64,000 nt of DNA from Streptomyces spiroverticillatus (GCA_014650415.1 BMUX01000005.1:516146-580145); one strand, 5' to 3'. Shown: positions 37,098-45,146, counted from the first letter of the stretch. Program-made: numbers and translations. The notes: generated by a model not told the origin, from the sequence alone.

Positions 37098-37410
37098 TCA
37101 GTCCTGTTGGGCACGATAGAGGCCCCGGCCGGTGCGCTGGCCCCGGGACGCGCCGCTGAGACGGTCGAGCGTGCTGCGATGGCGTTGATGCTCCCTCTGC
37201 CGGTGACGCGGCCCAGAACGGTTGCCACGTCGCGCGCGCACACCAGTGTCACCGACCTGTGAAAGGTGGCTGAGGATCTGTTCGGTCAACTTGCCGTACC
37301 TGTGATCCGCCAACTTGCCGTACCTGTGATCTGCGTTGCTCTTCGAGCGGGAGATGTTCTTCGAGGAGGAAGCCCGCTTCCTTGCCCTCCCGTCACGTCC
37401 GGATGGCCGG
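37098..37410 (-). pseudogene. Frameshifted paralog of the winged-helix protein at 40224
   Basis: Reading leftward, YGKLTEQILSHLSQVGDTGV parallels YGRLTEQILAYFAQSGDDEV of the intact gene. The next block ARDVATVLGRVTGRGSINAI is in another frame, and STLDRLSGASRGQRTGRGLY is back in the first. So at least two indels break it, and the N-terminal coiled coil is lost. The upstream regions of both loci also align (GTGTT-T/C-TCCAG), so the duplication included the promoter area. Confidence 0.8.
37287..37334. repeat. 24-bp tandem duplication
   Basis: CAACTTGCCGTACCTGTGAT plus four more bases is repeated directly at 37287-37310 and 37311-37334 with one mismatch, duplicating codons for DHRYGKL in the winged-helix pseudogene. 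Confidence 0.85.
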
Positions 37411-37607
37411 GAGGCCACGCCCCATCACCGTGTGGCCGCAGCGTTCTTTGCAGAGCAGACCGGCTGGACGCGGATCACCTGACATGGCCCGGTCCTCCGG
37501 TGAGAGAAATGTCCCGACGGAGTGCGGCACTGGAAAACACGCTGTGACAATATGTGAGATCTCTTCATCCGTGAGGCCCAGTCCGCCTTTTGACGAAGGA
37601 GTCACTC

Positions 37608-38342
37608 ATGCCTGCCATCCTTATCCACGGAGTGCCTGACACTCATCACGTATGGGACGGTGTGCGACAGCACCTGACCAGGGCCGACGTGGAAGCCTGG
37701 GACCTGCCCGGTTTCGGTGCCGCGCGCCCGAACGGCTTCGGCTCCTCCAAGGAGGAGTACGTCGACTGGCTGGTCCGACGACTGGAAAGGCTCGGTGAGC
37801 CGGTGGACCTGGTCGGTCACGACTGGGGCTGCATTCTCACGCTCCGCGTCGCCTGTCTGCGCCCCGACCTGGTCCGCACCTGGGCCGGAGGCAACGGGCC
37901 GGTCAACTCCAGTTACGTGTGGCACCCGCTGGCCAAGATCTGGCAGGACCAGGTCGAGGGCAACCGCTTCATGCGCGAACTGCGTGCGGAGCCGTTCGCC
38001 GAGGACCTGGCGGCCGGTTTCGACGTACCCATCGGGCTGGCCAAGGACATGGCGAGCCGCGTGGACGAGCCAATGAAGGACTCCATCCTCAAGCTGTACC
38101 GCTCTGCGGTCAGCATGGGGGCGGAGTGGGAACCGGGACTGTCCGCCGTGTCGGCGCCCTGTCTGGTCTTCTGGGGAGCCCTCGACCCCGCGTGCCAAAT
38201 CGAGTTCGGGCGCAAGCTCGGCGCCTCCCTGCATGCCTCCGAGGTGGTCGAGATGGACAGCAACCACTGGCCGCTGCTCCAGCGCCCCGCGGAGGTCGCC
38301 GAGATTCTGGAAGGTCATTGGAGCGCGTACGCCGACGACTGA
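37608..38342 (+). CDS. Alpha/beta hydrolase, haloalkane dehalogenase/epoxide hydrolase-like
   Basis: 244 aa from ATG 37608 with GAAGGAG 7 nt upstream. The oxyanion motif is LIHGVPDTHHVW, the nucleophile is Asp72 in LVGHDWGC, a likely acid lies in VFWGALDPACQIEFG, and the His is in DSNHWPLLQRP. An Asp nucleophile points to ester-intermediate hydrolases (dehalogenase or epoxide hydrolase) rather than serine esterases. No ECF41-type promoter is found upstream, so it seems outside the neighbouring regulon. Confidence 0.85.
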   Translation: MPAILIHGVPDTHHVWDGVRQHLTRADVEAWDLPGFGAARPNGFGSSKEEYVDWLVRRLERLGEPVDLVGHDWGCILTLRVACLRPDLVRTWAGGNGPVNSSYVWHPLAKIWQDQVEGNRFMRELRAEPFAEDLAAGFDVPIGLAKDMASRVDEPMKDSILKLYRSAVSMGAEWEPGLSAVSAPCLVFWGALDPACQIEFGRKLGASLHASEVVEMDSNHWPLLQRPAEVAEILEGHWSAYADD

Positions 38343-38813
38343 CGACCGCTGAGGCGGTCGTACTTCTTGCATCCCGCGACGGAGGGGCGAAGGGTGCACG
38401 GTCCGATCTCTGTCCTCGTCGTGCCCGCCGGCAGCTGAAGGTGGTGAGTGCGCCACGAGCTCCGGTATCGCTGAGCGGCACACGGCCAAAGGGACCACTG
38501 TGTCGGCCACGGCCGTCTGACACATCCAACGGGAAACAGTGTGGGTATGAGGGCGCGTATCTGGTCGTGATCAAGGGTTGGTTCGGGGGAGGTCCTTGAT
38601 CCAGATCATGGCGGTACAGAGACGGAGGCCTGCGAGGTAGCTCTCGGTCGTCTTCGGCGGCAAGAGAATCTGCGCCATCCGATACGGCCACCGCACGTCT
38701 CTGGTCTATGAATCGCATATGAGAGTGAACGGGCCTCCGCGCGCGTGGCGTTGACGCCCGCCGCACTGCTTGAGCCTACCCACGGACGGTAGTCGGCGGT
38801 GATCCGGCCACCA
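38343..38813. other. Intergenic region with a coding relic
   Basis: About 470 bp. It contains a minus-strand coding-like relic at 38571-38710 and otherwise no gene. Confidence 0.45.
38571..38710 (-). pseudogene. Short coding relic, possibly transposase end
   Basis: The minus strand reads RWPYRMAQILLPPKTTESYL and AGLRLCTAMIWIKDLPRTNP then stop, with good codon composition and no start or N-terminus. It looks like the C-terminus of a protein, perhaps a transposase; the family is not certain. Confidence 0.35.
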
Positions 38814-38840
38814 TGTCACACCGAGTGCCGGAGCTCGGTC
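38814..38840 (+). promoter_or_regulatory. ECF41-type promoter for NADH dehydrogenase
   Basis: TGTCACA (38814-38820), 15 nt, CGGTC (38836-38840). It overlaps an in-frame ATG that might be called as the gene start, showing the true start is the GTG at 38876 (leader about 28 nt). Confidence 0.75.
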
Positions 38841-38875
38841 TACAAGGTGAAGACCGACAGGAACAGAGGGACACC

Positions 38876-40234
38876 GTGCGTGAGATCTTGATAGTGGGCG
38901 GCGGCTATGCGGGTTTCTACACAGCGTGGGGCCTGGAGAAGAAGCTGCGACGGGGTGAGGCGCGCGTCACCGTCGTCGACCCTCGTCCCTACATGACGTA
39001 CCAGCCGTTCCTGCCCGAGGTCGTGGCCGGCTCGGTGGAGGCGCGGCACGCCGCGGTATCGCTCCGACGGCACCTGCACCACACGCGTCTGATCGCGGGC
39101 TCGGTGACCGAGATCCGCCACGGCGCGCGCACGGTCACGGTCCGCCCGGAATCCGCTCCGCCCTTCGACCTGCAGTACGACGTGCTGGTGGTGACGGCCG
39201 GGGCCGTCACACGTACCTTCCCGATCCCGGGGCTGAGCGATCAGGCGTACGGGCTGAAGCACGTCGAGGAGGCGGTGGCCATCCGCGACCGCCTCCTCAC
39301 CTCGTTCGACCGCGCGGCCGGCCTGCCGCGCGGGCCCGAACGCAGCAAACTACTCACCGTCACCGTCGTCGGTGGCGGATTCTCCGGAGTGGAGGGGTTC
39401 GGTGAACTGCTGGCACTGGCGACCGCGTTGCTCAAGCGGTATCCGGAGATCGACGCGGACGAACCGGCCTTCCACCTGGTCGAGGCGCGAGACCGTATCC
39501 TGCCCGAGGTCACCGACCGGCCGGGGGCCTGGGTGGTGCGTTCACTGGAGAAGCGGGGGGCGCGGGTGCACCTGAACACCCAGCTCGTCTCCGCCGCGGA
39601 CGGGCGCGTGCGGCTCTCTGACGGCACCGAGTACGACTCGGGGCTCCTGGTGTGGGCGGCCGGCAATGCTGCCAACCCGATCGTGCACAACCACAGCGAC
39701 CTCCCCGTCGACGAGCGCGGACTGCTCACCGTACGGGCGGATCTGCGGGTTGCCACGGGCACCGAGGTGGTGCCCGAAGCCTGGGCGGCGGGTGATGATG
39801 CCTCGGTGCCCGATCTTGCCGCCGGGCGGCCGGGTGCCCACACCGTGCCCAACGCCCAGCATGCCGTCCGGCAAGGCAAACGGCTGGCCAAGAACATCCT
39901 GGCGTCCCTGCGCGAGCGCCCGGCAAAGGACTATATGCACCGTGGCCTGGGCGTGGTGGCCACGCTCGGGCTCGGCCGCGGCATCTTCCAGTACCGGAGT
40001 CTGGTCATCAAGGGGTTCCCGGCGTGGCTGATGCACCGGGGGTACCACGTCCTGGCCATACCGAGCTGGGAGCGGAAGGCGCGCGTGTTCGCTGTGTGGG
40101 CCACCGCCGTTCTCTACGGCCGCGACATCGTCTCGCTCGCCTCGGTGCAGCACCCGAGGGAGGCCTTCGTCTCACACGGCGACCCGCGCCCGGGTGCGGA
40201 GCCCGCTGAGCCCGAAGACAGGATCAGGGCTTGA
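38876..40234 (+). CDS. Type-II NADH dehydrogenase (FAD-dependent)
   Basis: 452 aa from GTG 38876 with AGAGGGA upstream. The FAD-binding GGGYAG is at residues 8-13, the second Rossmann motif GGGFSG (NADH) at 166-171, and the FAD-contact block AWAAGDDASVPD near 300. The C-terminus has the amphipathic membrane-binding region seen in NDH-2 (GIFQYRSLVIKGFPAWLMHR). It would oxidise NADH and reduce quinone without pumping protons. It is the leftmost unit of the ECF41-promoter island, and its 3' end overlaps the convergent gene at 40224 by 11 bp. Confidence 0.9.
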   Translation: MREILIVGGGYAGFYTAWGLEKKLRRGEARVTVVDPRPYMTYQPFLPEVVAGSVEARHAAVSLRRHLHHTRLIAGSVTEIRHGARTVTVRPESAPPFDLQYDVLVVTAGAVTRTFPIPGLSDQAYGLKHVEEAVAIRDRLLTSFDRAAGLPRGPERSKLLTVTVVGGGFSGVEGFGELLALATALLKRYPEIDADEPAFHLVEARDRILPEVTDRPGAWVVRSLEKRGARVHLNTQLVSAADGRVRLSDGTEYDSGLLVWAAGNAANPIVHNHSDLPVDERGLLTVRADLRVATGTEVVPEAWAAGDDASVPDLAAGRPGAHTVPNAQHAVRQGKRLAKNILASLRERPAKDYMHRGLGVVATLGLGRGIFQYRSLVIKGFPAWLMHRGYHVLAIPSWERKARVFAVWATAVLYGRDIVSLASVQHPREAFVSHGDPRPGAEPAEPEDRIRA

Positions 40235-40754
40235 CGGCGCGGTAGAGCCCGCGGCCGACCCGCTGGATGCGCGAGGCGCCGACCAGGCGGTCGAGCGTGC
40301 TGCGGATGGCGTTGATGCTGCCGCTGTCGGTGTCGCGTCCCAGAGCGGACGCGACGTCGCGGGCGCGTACTTCGTCGTCCCCGGATTGTGCGAAGTACGC
40401 CAGGATCTGTTCCGTGAGCCTGCCGTACGTCTTGCCGTCGTCGCCGTCTTCGTTGCTCCGTTTGGCCTTGGCAGGGTTCTCGTCGGCCGGAACGGCCGAT
40501 GCCCCGGCTCGTGTGGGCTTCGGCTTCGCCGGGGACGGCGGGGCCGCGGGGCCCGGGGGAGTGGCGGCCGGGCCGCTGCCGGGCATGAGGGCCTGAAGGG
40601 CGTCGAGCGCCCGCTGCACGGAACCGAGGTGGGCGCTGACCGCGGCCAGTTCCCTCTCCAGTGCCTGCTTCTGGATCTCAAGCCGGGTCAGGTCCTCCCG
40701 GAGACTCTCGGCAGCGCTTTCGATGTTGCGGGCCGTCGGGGTCACGGAAACCAT
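40224..40754 (-). CDS. Coiled-coil plus winged-helix protein
   Basis: 176 aa. Residues 10-60 form a coiled coil (ESLREDLTRLEIQKQALERE), then an Ala/Pro linker, then a C-terminal winged helix (YGRLTEQILAYFAQSGDDEV, ARDVASALGRD, IRSTLDRLVGASRIQRVGRG). The wing ends with the arginine-rich VGRGLYRAVKP. This resembles small nucleoid- or DNA-associated proteins. A decayed paralog lies at 37098, and the N-terminal coil is shared with the 83-aa protein at 40966. No ECF41-type promoter was found upstream. Confidence 0.7.
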   Translation of the reverse strand: MVSVTPTARNIESAAESLREDLTRLEIQKQALERELAAVSAHLGSVQRALDALQALMPGSGPAATPPGPAAPPSPAKPKPTRAGASAVPADENPAKAKRSNEDGDDGKTYGRLTEQILAYFAQSGDDEVRARDVASALGRDTDSGSINAIRSTLDRLVGASRIQRVGRGLYRAVKP

Positions 40755-40965
40755 GGGTTCCTCTCACTCTCAACCCTTTGTCATGGCGGGCCCTTTCGTT
40801 GTGCTGGCCCGCCACCCGGCGCGGAACCGGGGGATGCTGTCCAACATCATAGGCAGCGTCTCCACCGGTACGAGAACAGAGTGGGCAGAGCCCTGGAGAA
40901 CACACTGTTCCTCGCGGGGGCTGGTGAAGATCCGGTCGGTCGGTGAGATTCGCCCGCACGGGCCG

Positions 40966-41217
40966 TCAGAGACAGCCCGTCGGCCGGGGGGCGAGCCCCA
41001 TGTCGCCCCCTCCGTCTGCCGGTGCCTCGGTGCAACCAGATTCGGCTGCGGTCCGCGGCAGCTGTGCGATCTTCTCGGACACCTTGCGGATCTGGGCGTT
41101 CACCTCGTCGATCGCCTCCCGGAGCACACCAAGCCGTCCCTCGAGGACGGCTGCCTCCGCGGCCAGCGAGACGGTGACGGCGGCGGGATCGGTCTGGCGG
41201 CCAGCGCTTCGAGTCAT
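40966..41217 (-). CDS. Small coiled-coil protein
   Basis: 83 aa from ATG 41217 with GAGGAGGGA upstream. Heptad-like AAEAAVLEGRLGVLREAIDE and VNAQIRKVSEKIAQLP dominate. It resembles the N-terminal half of the protein at 40224 without the winged helix. Its ATG overlaps the stop of the tiny gene at 41214 (ATGA), and the pair lies behind an ECF41-type promoter. Role unknown; a dimerisation partner or inhibitor of the 40224 protein is one possibility. Confidence 0.6.
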   Translation of the reverse strand: MTRSAGRQTDPAAVTVSLAAEAAVLEGRLGVLREAIDEVNAQIRKVSEKIAQLPRTAAESGCTEAPADGGGDMGLAPRPTGCL

Positions 41218-41315
41218 CCGCACGTCCCTCCTCGGCCGGCGTCGGAAGCCCTGTGGACGGGCTGGACGGGCTTCTCTGGACCGGTTGTCGCTCGGACGTG
41301 GTTGATGCGTTTCAC
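41214..41315 (-). CDS. 33-aa ORF translationally coupled to coiled-coil gene
   Basis: GTG 41315 has a strong AAGGAGGAG 7 nt upstream. The product starts MKRINHVRATTGPEKPVQPV and ends DAGRGGTCG. Its TGA overlaps the next ATG as ATGA. Position 62 nt after a predicted ECF41 transcription start makes it the first gene of that transcript. It is basic with no membrane segment; it may be a leader peptide or a small regulator. Confidence 0.5.
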   Translation of the reverse strand: MKRINHVRATTGPEKPVQPVHRASDAGRGGTCG

Positions 41316-41384
41316 TGCCGTGCTCCTCCTTCACTGCCGCAGGGGCTGCGGCACGGAAGCGCCGCGAGCCGTCGATACCGCATT

Positions 41385-41411
41385 GACCGGGCAGTGGCAG
41401 GAGCTGTGACA
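41385..41411 (-). promoter_or_regulatory. ECF41-type promoter for coiled-coil operon
   Basis: On the minus strand TGTCACA (41411-41405), 15 nt, CGGTC (41389-41385), facing the 33-aa and 83-aa genes. Confidence 0.7.
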
Positions 41412-41606
41412 GCCGTCGTACGGCTGCCGCATTCCGGCAGTTCGCAGCCGGGGGACGAAGCGTTCTGGGAGAAGAGGGCGCGCGCCGTGCAGCAGTACGT
41501 GGAGAACCTCCAGCACGACGTCTGCCGCCCCGGGTCTTGCCCGGGCTGCCCCCGCAGCGAGCGAGAGCCCTGTGAGGGAGGTTCTGACAGCGGCCGCGCG
41601 TGTTGA
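41406..41606 (+). CDS. Doubtful 66-aa Cys-containing ORF
   Basis: GTG 41406 (AGGAG very close) opens an ORF with G/C-rich third positions containing EAFWEKRARAVQQYVENLQH and DVCRPGSCPGCP. The start overlaps the -35 element of the opposite-strand promoter. It may be a real small protein or a relic. Confidence 0.25.
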   Translation: MTAVVRLPHSGSSQPGDEAFWEKRARAVQQYVENLQHDVCRPGSCPGCPRSEREPCEGGSDSGRAC

Positions 41607-41853
41607 AGTGCGGATGATGATTCCCTTCGGAATGTGAGTGTGAGGAGCGGCCCGGGGTAAGTGGACTCCAAGGACCGCCGGTACACACGACACACGTTAT
41701 TGCCACTGAGCGGGACGGAAGGTCACAGACCGGCATGACGGTGTGTTTCGTTGCGGAGACGCAAGCACCGCTCCCACTTCACGGTGAGGGAAGCTCACCG
41801 CCCGGGGAGGGGTGTCAGGCGGGTAACGTTCCGTTCGGAAGGGGGGAGTCGGT

Positions 41854-42720
41854 ATGGAGCACATCGGTGACGCCGTGCCGCTCACGGAACTGCTCGACGA
41901 GCGGCGGCACTTGGTGGGTGTCGCGCACTGGATGCTGGGCAGCAGGGTCACGGCCGAGCGCGTCGCCGACGAGGCGTACCGGGAGTGGTACGGGCTTGGT
42001 GACGGCGAGCGGTCACGCATACAGGCCCCGCGGACATGGCTGACCCACGTCGTGGGTGGCCTCTCTCTGGCACGGCTCGCCCCGCTCGGTCCGAACGGTG
42101 ACACACGTGGCCGTTCGGACTGCCAAGGAGTGTGCGAGGACGGGCCGGAGAGGGAAGTCAGCGAGGTGCTGCTGCGGGTGGTTGACACGCTGTCGCCGGC
42201 TCAGAGAGCCGCATTCGTACTCGACGGTCTCTACGGAGCGCCGGCGTCCAGGGCACCGCGCGGCGCGGCGCGTTCGGTACCGGTTCGTGCCGACCCGGCG
42301 GTTGCGGCTCGGCAGGGACTGCGTGCCCGAAGCCGTCGGCCGGCGGGTCGGCACGAGGAGACGGTGCGGGCCGTACGGCAGGCGTGTGCCCACGGGAACC
42401 ACGAAGCTCTCGCCGCATTGCTCACCGATGATGTCACCGCGTACTTCGACGGCGGTGGCAAGGTCCGCGCACCGGTCAGACCCGTCACCGGCGACGAGAA
42501 CGTCGCCCGCAGCCTGATCACCTTGCTCTCCGCCTGCCGGCGCACCACTGTGGACACCTGGCCGGTCAACGGACGCACCGGACTGGTCGCCCGCTGCGAC
42601 GAGCAGGTCGCCGCCGTGATCACCCTCGACCTGGTCCACTCTCGTGTGGCTCAGGTCTGGGCAGTCCTCAACCCCGACAAGCTTCGCTCCTGGAACAGGG
42701 TTGCCCACGAGAGTATGTGA
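41854..42720 (+). CDS. Degenerate ECF41-like protein with intact SnoaL domain
   Basis: 288 aa. Residues 11-48 (LLDERRHLVGVAHWMLGSRV TAERVADEAYREW) align with sigma2 (RLFGIAYRVLGSAVEAEDVV) but lack its conserved acidic/aromatic core. Only the start of sigma4 is present (RVVDTLSPAQRAAFVLDGLY); the helix-turn-helix is replaced by Arg/Ala-rich sequence and the WLPEP linker is absent. Yet the C-terminal SnoaL-like domain keeps DGGGK (199-203) and NPDKL (273-277), the ECF41 signature motifs. It is probably unable to read promoters and could act as a decoy or co-regulator for the true ECF41 factors. It converges with the intact sigma gene 13 bp away. Confidence 0.65.
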   Translation: MEHIGDAVPLTELLDERRHLVGVAHWMLGSRVTAERVADEAYREWYGLGDGERSRIQAPRTWLTHVVGGLSLARLAPLGPNGDTRGRSDCQGVCEDGPEREVSEVLLRVVDTLSPAQRAAFVLDGLYGAPASRAPRGAARSVPVRADPAVAARQGLRARSRRPAGRHEETVRAVRQACAHGNHEALAALLTDDVTAYFDGGGKVRAPVRPVTGDENVARSLITLLSACRRTTVDTWPVNGRTGLVARCDEQVAAVITLDLVHSRVAQVWAVLNPDKLRSWNRVAHESM

Positions 42721-42733
42721 CGGTCCGTGAGAT

Positions 42734-43648
42734 CTAACCGTAGACCGCCTCGCGGGAGCGGGAGCGGAGCAGAGCAGCGATCTTGTCCGGGTTGAAGACC
42801 CACATCACCTGATGAATGCCCCGGTGCGTGGCCGCGACGGTCATGAAGGTGGAGGCCCGGCCGTCGCGGTACAGGACGACTCCGGCGCGACCGTTGGCCT
42901 CGACCGTCTCGGCCTCGACCGTGGGCCAGAACCGTGGGTGGGCGGTCGACAGGTTCGCCACGCGGGCCCGGCCGACGACCGGGACGCGGGCCGCCCCGCG
43001 CATACCGTTCCCGTCGGACAGACTGACCGCGTCCGAGGTGAGCAGCGCTTCCAGAGAGGCGACGTCCCCCTGCCGGGCAGCGGTGACGAACGCGTTGAGC
43101 AACCTGCGGTGCTCGATGGCGTCGACGCTGTCCCGTTGGTCCTCGGTGAGGTGCTTGCGGGCCCGGCTCACGATCTTGCGCACGTTGACGGGGCTGAGCC
43201 CCAGAATCTGTGCTATCTCCGGGTAGGAGTAGTCGAAGGCCTCCCGCAGGACGTAGGCGGCACGCTCGGTCGGCGGCAGCTTCTCCAGCACCAGGAGCAG
43301 GGCGAGTTCCAGCGCTTCCGCCCGTTCGGCACCTGCCTGCGGGTCGTCGCTGGTGTCGATGGGCTCGGGCAGCCAGGGGCCGATGTAGGTCTCACGGCGT
43401 ACCCGGGCCGACTGGGCGACGTTGATGGCCAGTCGTGTGGTGGCGCTCGACAGAAAGGCCGCGGGGCTGACCACCACGGCCCTGTCGGTGTGCTGCCACC
43501 GCAGCCACACCTCCTGTACGACGTCCTCGGCCTCCACCGCGCTGCCCAGCACGCGATAGGCGATGCCGAAGAGACGCGGCCGGAGCTTCACGAAGACGGT
43601 CACGGCGTCATGCAGGTCGCCTTCTATGGTGATCACCTCTGGACGCAT
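42734..43648 (-). CDS. ECF41-group RNA polymerase sigma factor (SigJ-like)
   Basis: 304 aa from ATG 43648 (GGAGACCCAGGGAC upstream). Sigma2 is RPRLFGIAYRVLGSAVEAED with VVQEVWLRWQ; the linker motif WLPEP is at 92-96; sigma4 has LPPTERAAYVLREAFDYSYP and SPVNVRKIVSRARKHL. The C-terminal SnoaL-like domain (180-304) carries DGNGM (212-216) and NPDKI (286-290), variants of the ECF41 DGGGR and NPDKV motifs. ECF41 factors have no anti-sigma factor; the fused domain controls activity. A matching promoter (43729-43755) suggests autoregulation. Confidence 0.92.
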   Translation of the reverse strand: MRPEVITIEGDLHDAVTVFVKLRPRLFGIAYRVLGSAVEAEDVVQEVWLRWQHTDRAVVVSPAAFLSSATTRLAINVAQSARVRRETYIGPWLPEPIDTSDDPQAGAERAEALELALLLVLEKLPPTERAAYVLREAFDYSYPEIAQILGLSPVNVRKIVSRARKHLTEDQRDSVDAIEHRRLLNAFVTAARQGDVASLEALLTSDAVSLSDGNGMRGAARVPVVGRARVANLSTAHPRFWPTVEAETVEANGRAGVVLYRDGRASTFMTVAATHRGIHQVMWVFNPDKIAALLRSRSREAVYG

Positions 43649-43728
43649 GTCCCTGGGTCTCCGTTTCCTGTTGCCGGGTTGTTGACGGAGGCGGTGCGCG
43701 TTCTTGTGGGGGCGCCTCCGCTCCAGGA

Positions 43729-43755
43729 GACCGAGCACACATACGTTTCGTTACA
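43729..43755 (-). promoter_or_regulatory. ECF41-type promoter, probable autoregulation
   Basis: Minus strand TGTAACG (43755-43749), 15 nt, CGGTC (43733-43729), 81 nt before the sigma ATG. The -35 differs from TGTCACA at two positions, making it the weakest of the set. Confidence 0.5.
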
Positions 43756-43800
43756 GGTGCCCGACGCACTTTGTGCCAGAACTTCACGGCTCGGCGGCGA

Positions 43801-43827
43801 TGTCACACATATGCCGATCCACTGGTC
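43801..43827 (+). promoter_or_regulatory. ECF41-type promoter for WhiB-like gene
   Basis: TGTCACA (43801-43807), 15 nt, TGGTC (43823-43827), giving a leader of about 87 nt. It is divergent from the sigma-factor promoter, with -35 boxes 45 bp apart. Confidence 0.75.
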
Positions 43828-43920
43828 CTTCCCAGTGAAGGGTGGTGCTCCTCGCCACACCTCCCCCCACGTGACGAGCCACCCCCGAACAGTGTTCCTT
43901 TCACACTCAGGAGGCACCTC

Positions 43921-44196
43921 ATGGATTGGCGCGACGGGAGCCTGTGTCTACGCGAGGACGCGGATCTCTTCTTCCCGGTGGGCGACATCAGGAGCGGCCC
44001 GACGGCCCTTCAGATCGACGAGGCGAAGGCCGTCTGCCGCCGGTGCCCGGTGGCGCAGCAGTGCTTGTCGTGGGCCGTCGAGACGGGCCCGGTCGAGGGC
44101 ATCTGGGGCGGCACGACGGAAGGAGAGCGCCGCGCCTTGCGACTGCGGGCTGTCCGCCCGGCGGCGACAGCGGCGGTGACGGAAGCGGCTGCGTGA
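43921..44196 (+). CDS. WhiB-like Fe-S regulator
   Basis: 91 aa. Cys9, Cys39, Cys42 and Cys48 give the C-Xn-C-X2-C-X5-C cluster ligands (AVCRRCPVAQQCLSWAVETG), followed by GIWGGTTEGERR, the G[I/V]WGG turn and basic tail. Wbl proteins hold a [4Fe-4S] cluster sensitive to O2 and NO and often bind sigma4 of the principal sigma factor. Its placement behind an ECF41-type promoter would put a redox-sensing output inside the regulon. Confidence 0.93.
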   Translation: MDWRDGSLCLREDADLFFPVGDIRSGPTALQIDEAKAVCRRCPVAQQCLSWAVETGPVEGIWGGTTEGERRALRLRAVRPAATAAVTEAAA

Positions 44197-44213
44197 GCAC
44201 GGCCCGAACGTGA

Positions 44214-44247
44214 TCAGGGTGGGTCCCGGGAACGGGACCCACCCTGA
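44214..44247. terminator. Bidirectional 15-bp stem-loop terminator
   Basis: TCAGGGTGGGTCCCG pairs perfectly with 44233-44247 around GGAA. It lies between the convergent WhiB-like and NmrA-like genes. Confidence 0.85.
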
Positions 44248-44267
44248 CGTCTGTGGTGAACGGAAAA

Positions 44268-44301
44268 GGGCCCGCCGTGACGCGGTGCGCACGGCGGGCC
44301 C
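44268..44301. terminator. Second stem-loop, 12-bp
   Basis: GGGCCCGCCGTG pairs with CACGGCGGGCCC around a 10-nt loop, just beyond the stop of the NmrA-like gene (minus strand). Confidence 0.7.
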
Positions 44302-44311
44302 GGGTGACGAC

Positions 44312-45064
44312 TCAGCCCTGCTGTTGTTGCGCCAGCCAGTCGGGGAAACGGGTCTCCGCGATGTGCGCGTCCGGGCCGGGGAGCAGCGTGGTCTCCTGCA
44401 GTTCCGCACCGAAGTACGGCGCGTGCACGTCGGGCACGACCGTGCGCGGGTCGTTCTTCGCGGCCAGGCCCTTGCCGATCAGTTCATCGAGCTGGAACAC
44501 GTCTGGACCGGCGACCTCCACCACCCCGCCCACGGGGGTGCCGACGGCGGTGCGGCCCACGGTCGCAGCCACATCGTCGGAGTGGACGGGGCGGATCTTG
44601 ACCGGGGCCAGACGGACGGTGTCGCCGCGGGTCGCGGATTCGGCGATCCCCTTCATGAACTCGAAGAACTGCGTGGCGTGCACGATGGAGTACGGGATGC
44701 CCGAGTTCTTGATCAGCTCCTCCTGCGCCTGCTTGGCACGGAAGTAGCCGCTCTCCTGGAGCCGCTCCGTACCGACGACGGACAGGGCCACGTGGTGGGT
44801 GACGCCGGCCTCCGCCTCCGCCTTGAGGAGGTTGGTGGTCGAGGTGCGGAAGAATTCCATTACCGCGTCGTCCGCGAAGGAGGGCGAATTGGAGACGTCG
44901 ACCACGACCGAGGCGCCCGTCAGGACCTCGGCGAGACCTTCACCCGTGAGGGTGTTGACACCAGTGTTGGGAGCGGCCGGCACGGCCTCATGACCGTGCT
45001 CCTTGAGCTTGGCGACCAGCTTTGAGCCGATCAGTCCGGTACCGCCGATGACGACGACCTTCAT
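44312..45064 (-). CDS. NmrA/SDR-type NAD(P)-binding protein, paralog 1
   Basis: 250 aa. The N-terminal Rossmann motif is VVIGGTGLIGSKLVAKLKEH; later motifs are VALSVVGTERLQESGYFRAK and YSIVHATQFFEFM. No catalytic YxxxK is evident at the SDR position, so it is the atypical SDR (NmrA-like) branch of sensors or reductases. ECF41 sigma genes are typically linked to a carboxymuconolactone decarboxylase, oxidoreductase or epimerase; this is the expected partner class. About half its residues parallel the protein at 61734. Confidence 0.88.
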   Translation of the reverse strand: MKVVVIGGTGLIGSKLVAKLKEHGHEAVPAAPNTGVNTLTGEGLAEVLTGASVVVDVSNSPSFADDAVMEFFRTSTTNLLKAEAEAGVTHHVALSVVGTERLQESGYFRAKQAQEELIKNSGIPYSIVHATQFFEFMKGIAESATRGDTVRLAPVKIRPVHSDDVAATVGRTAVGTPVGGVVEVAGPDVFQLDELIGKGLAAKNDPRTVVPDVHAPYFGAELQETTLLPGPDAHIAETRFPDWLAQQQQG

Positions 45065-45119
45065 GAGGGAATCCTTTCGGGAGTGCGTGACTGTCGCGAG
45101 GACAGGGGCTGTAAGGAAA

Positions 45120-45146
45120 GACCGGGTTCACCTGGTTCATGTGACA
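45120..45146 (-). promoter_or_regulatory. ECF41-type promoter for NmrA-like gene 1
   Basis: Minus strand TGTCACA (45146-45140), 15 nt, CGGTC (45124-45120), leader about 48 nt. Confidence 0.75.

Noticed and set aside
37535..37545. TGTGACA upstream of the winged-helix pseudogene (minus strand TGTCACA)
   Set aside because: The -10 position reads CCGCA, and the homologous upstream region of the intact copy does not keep the -35.
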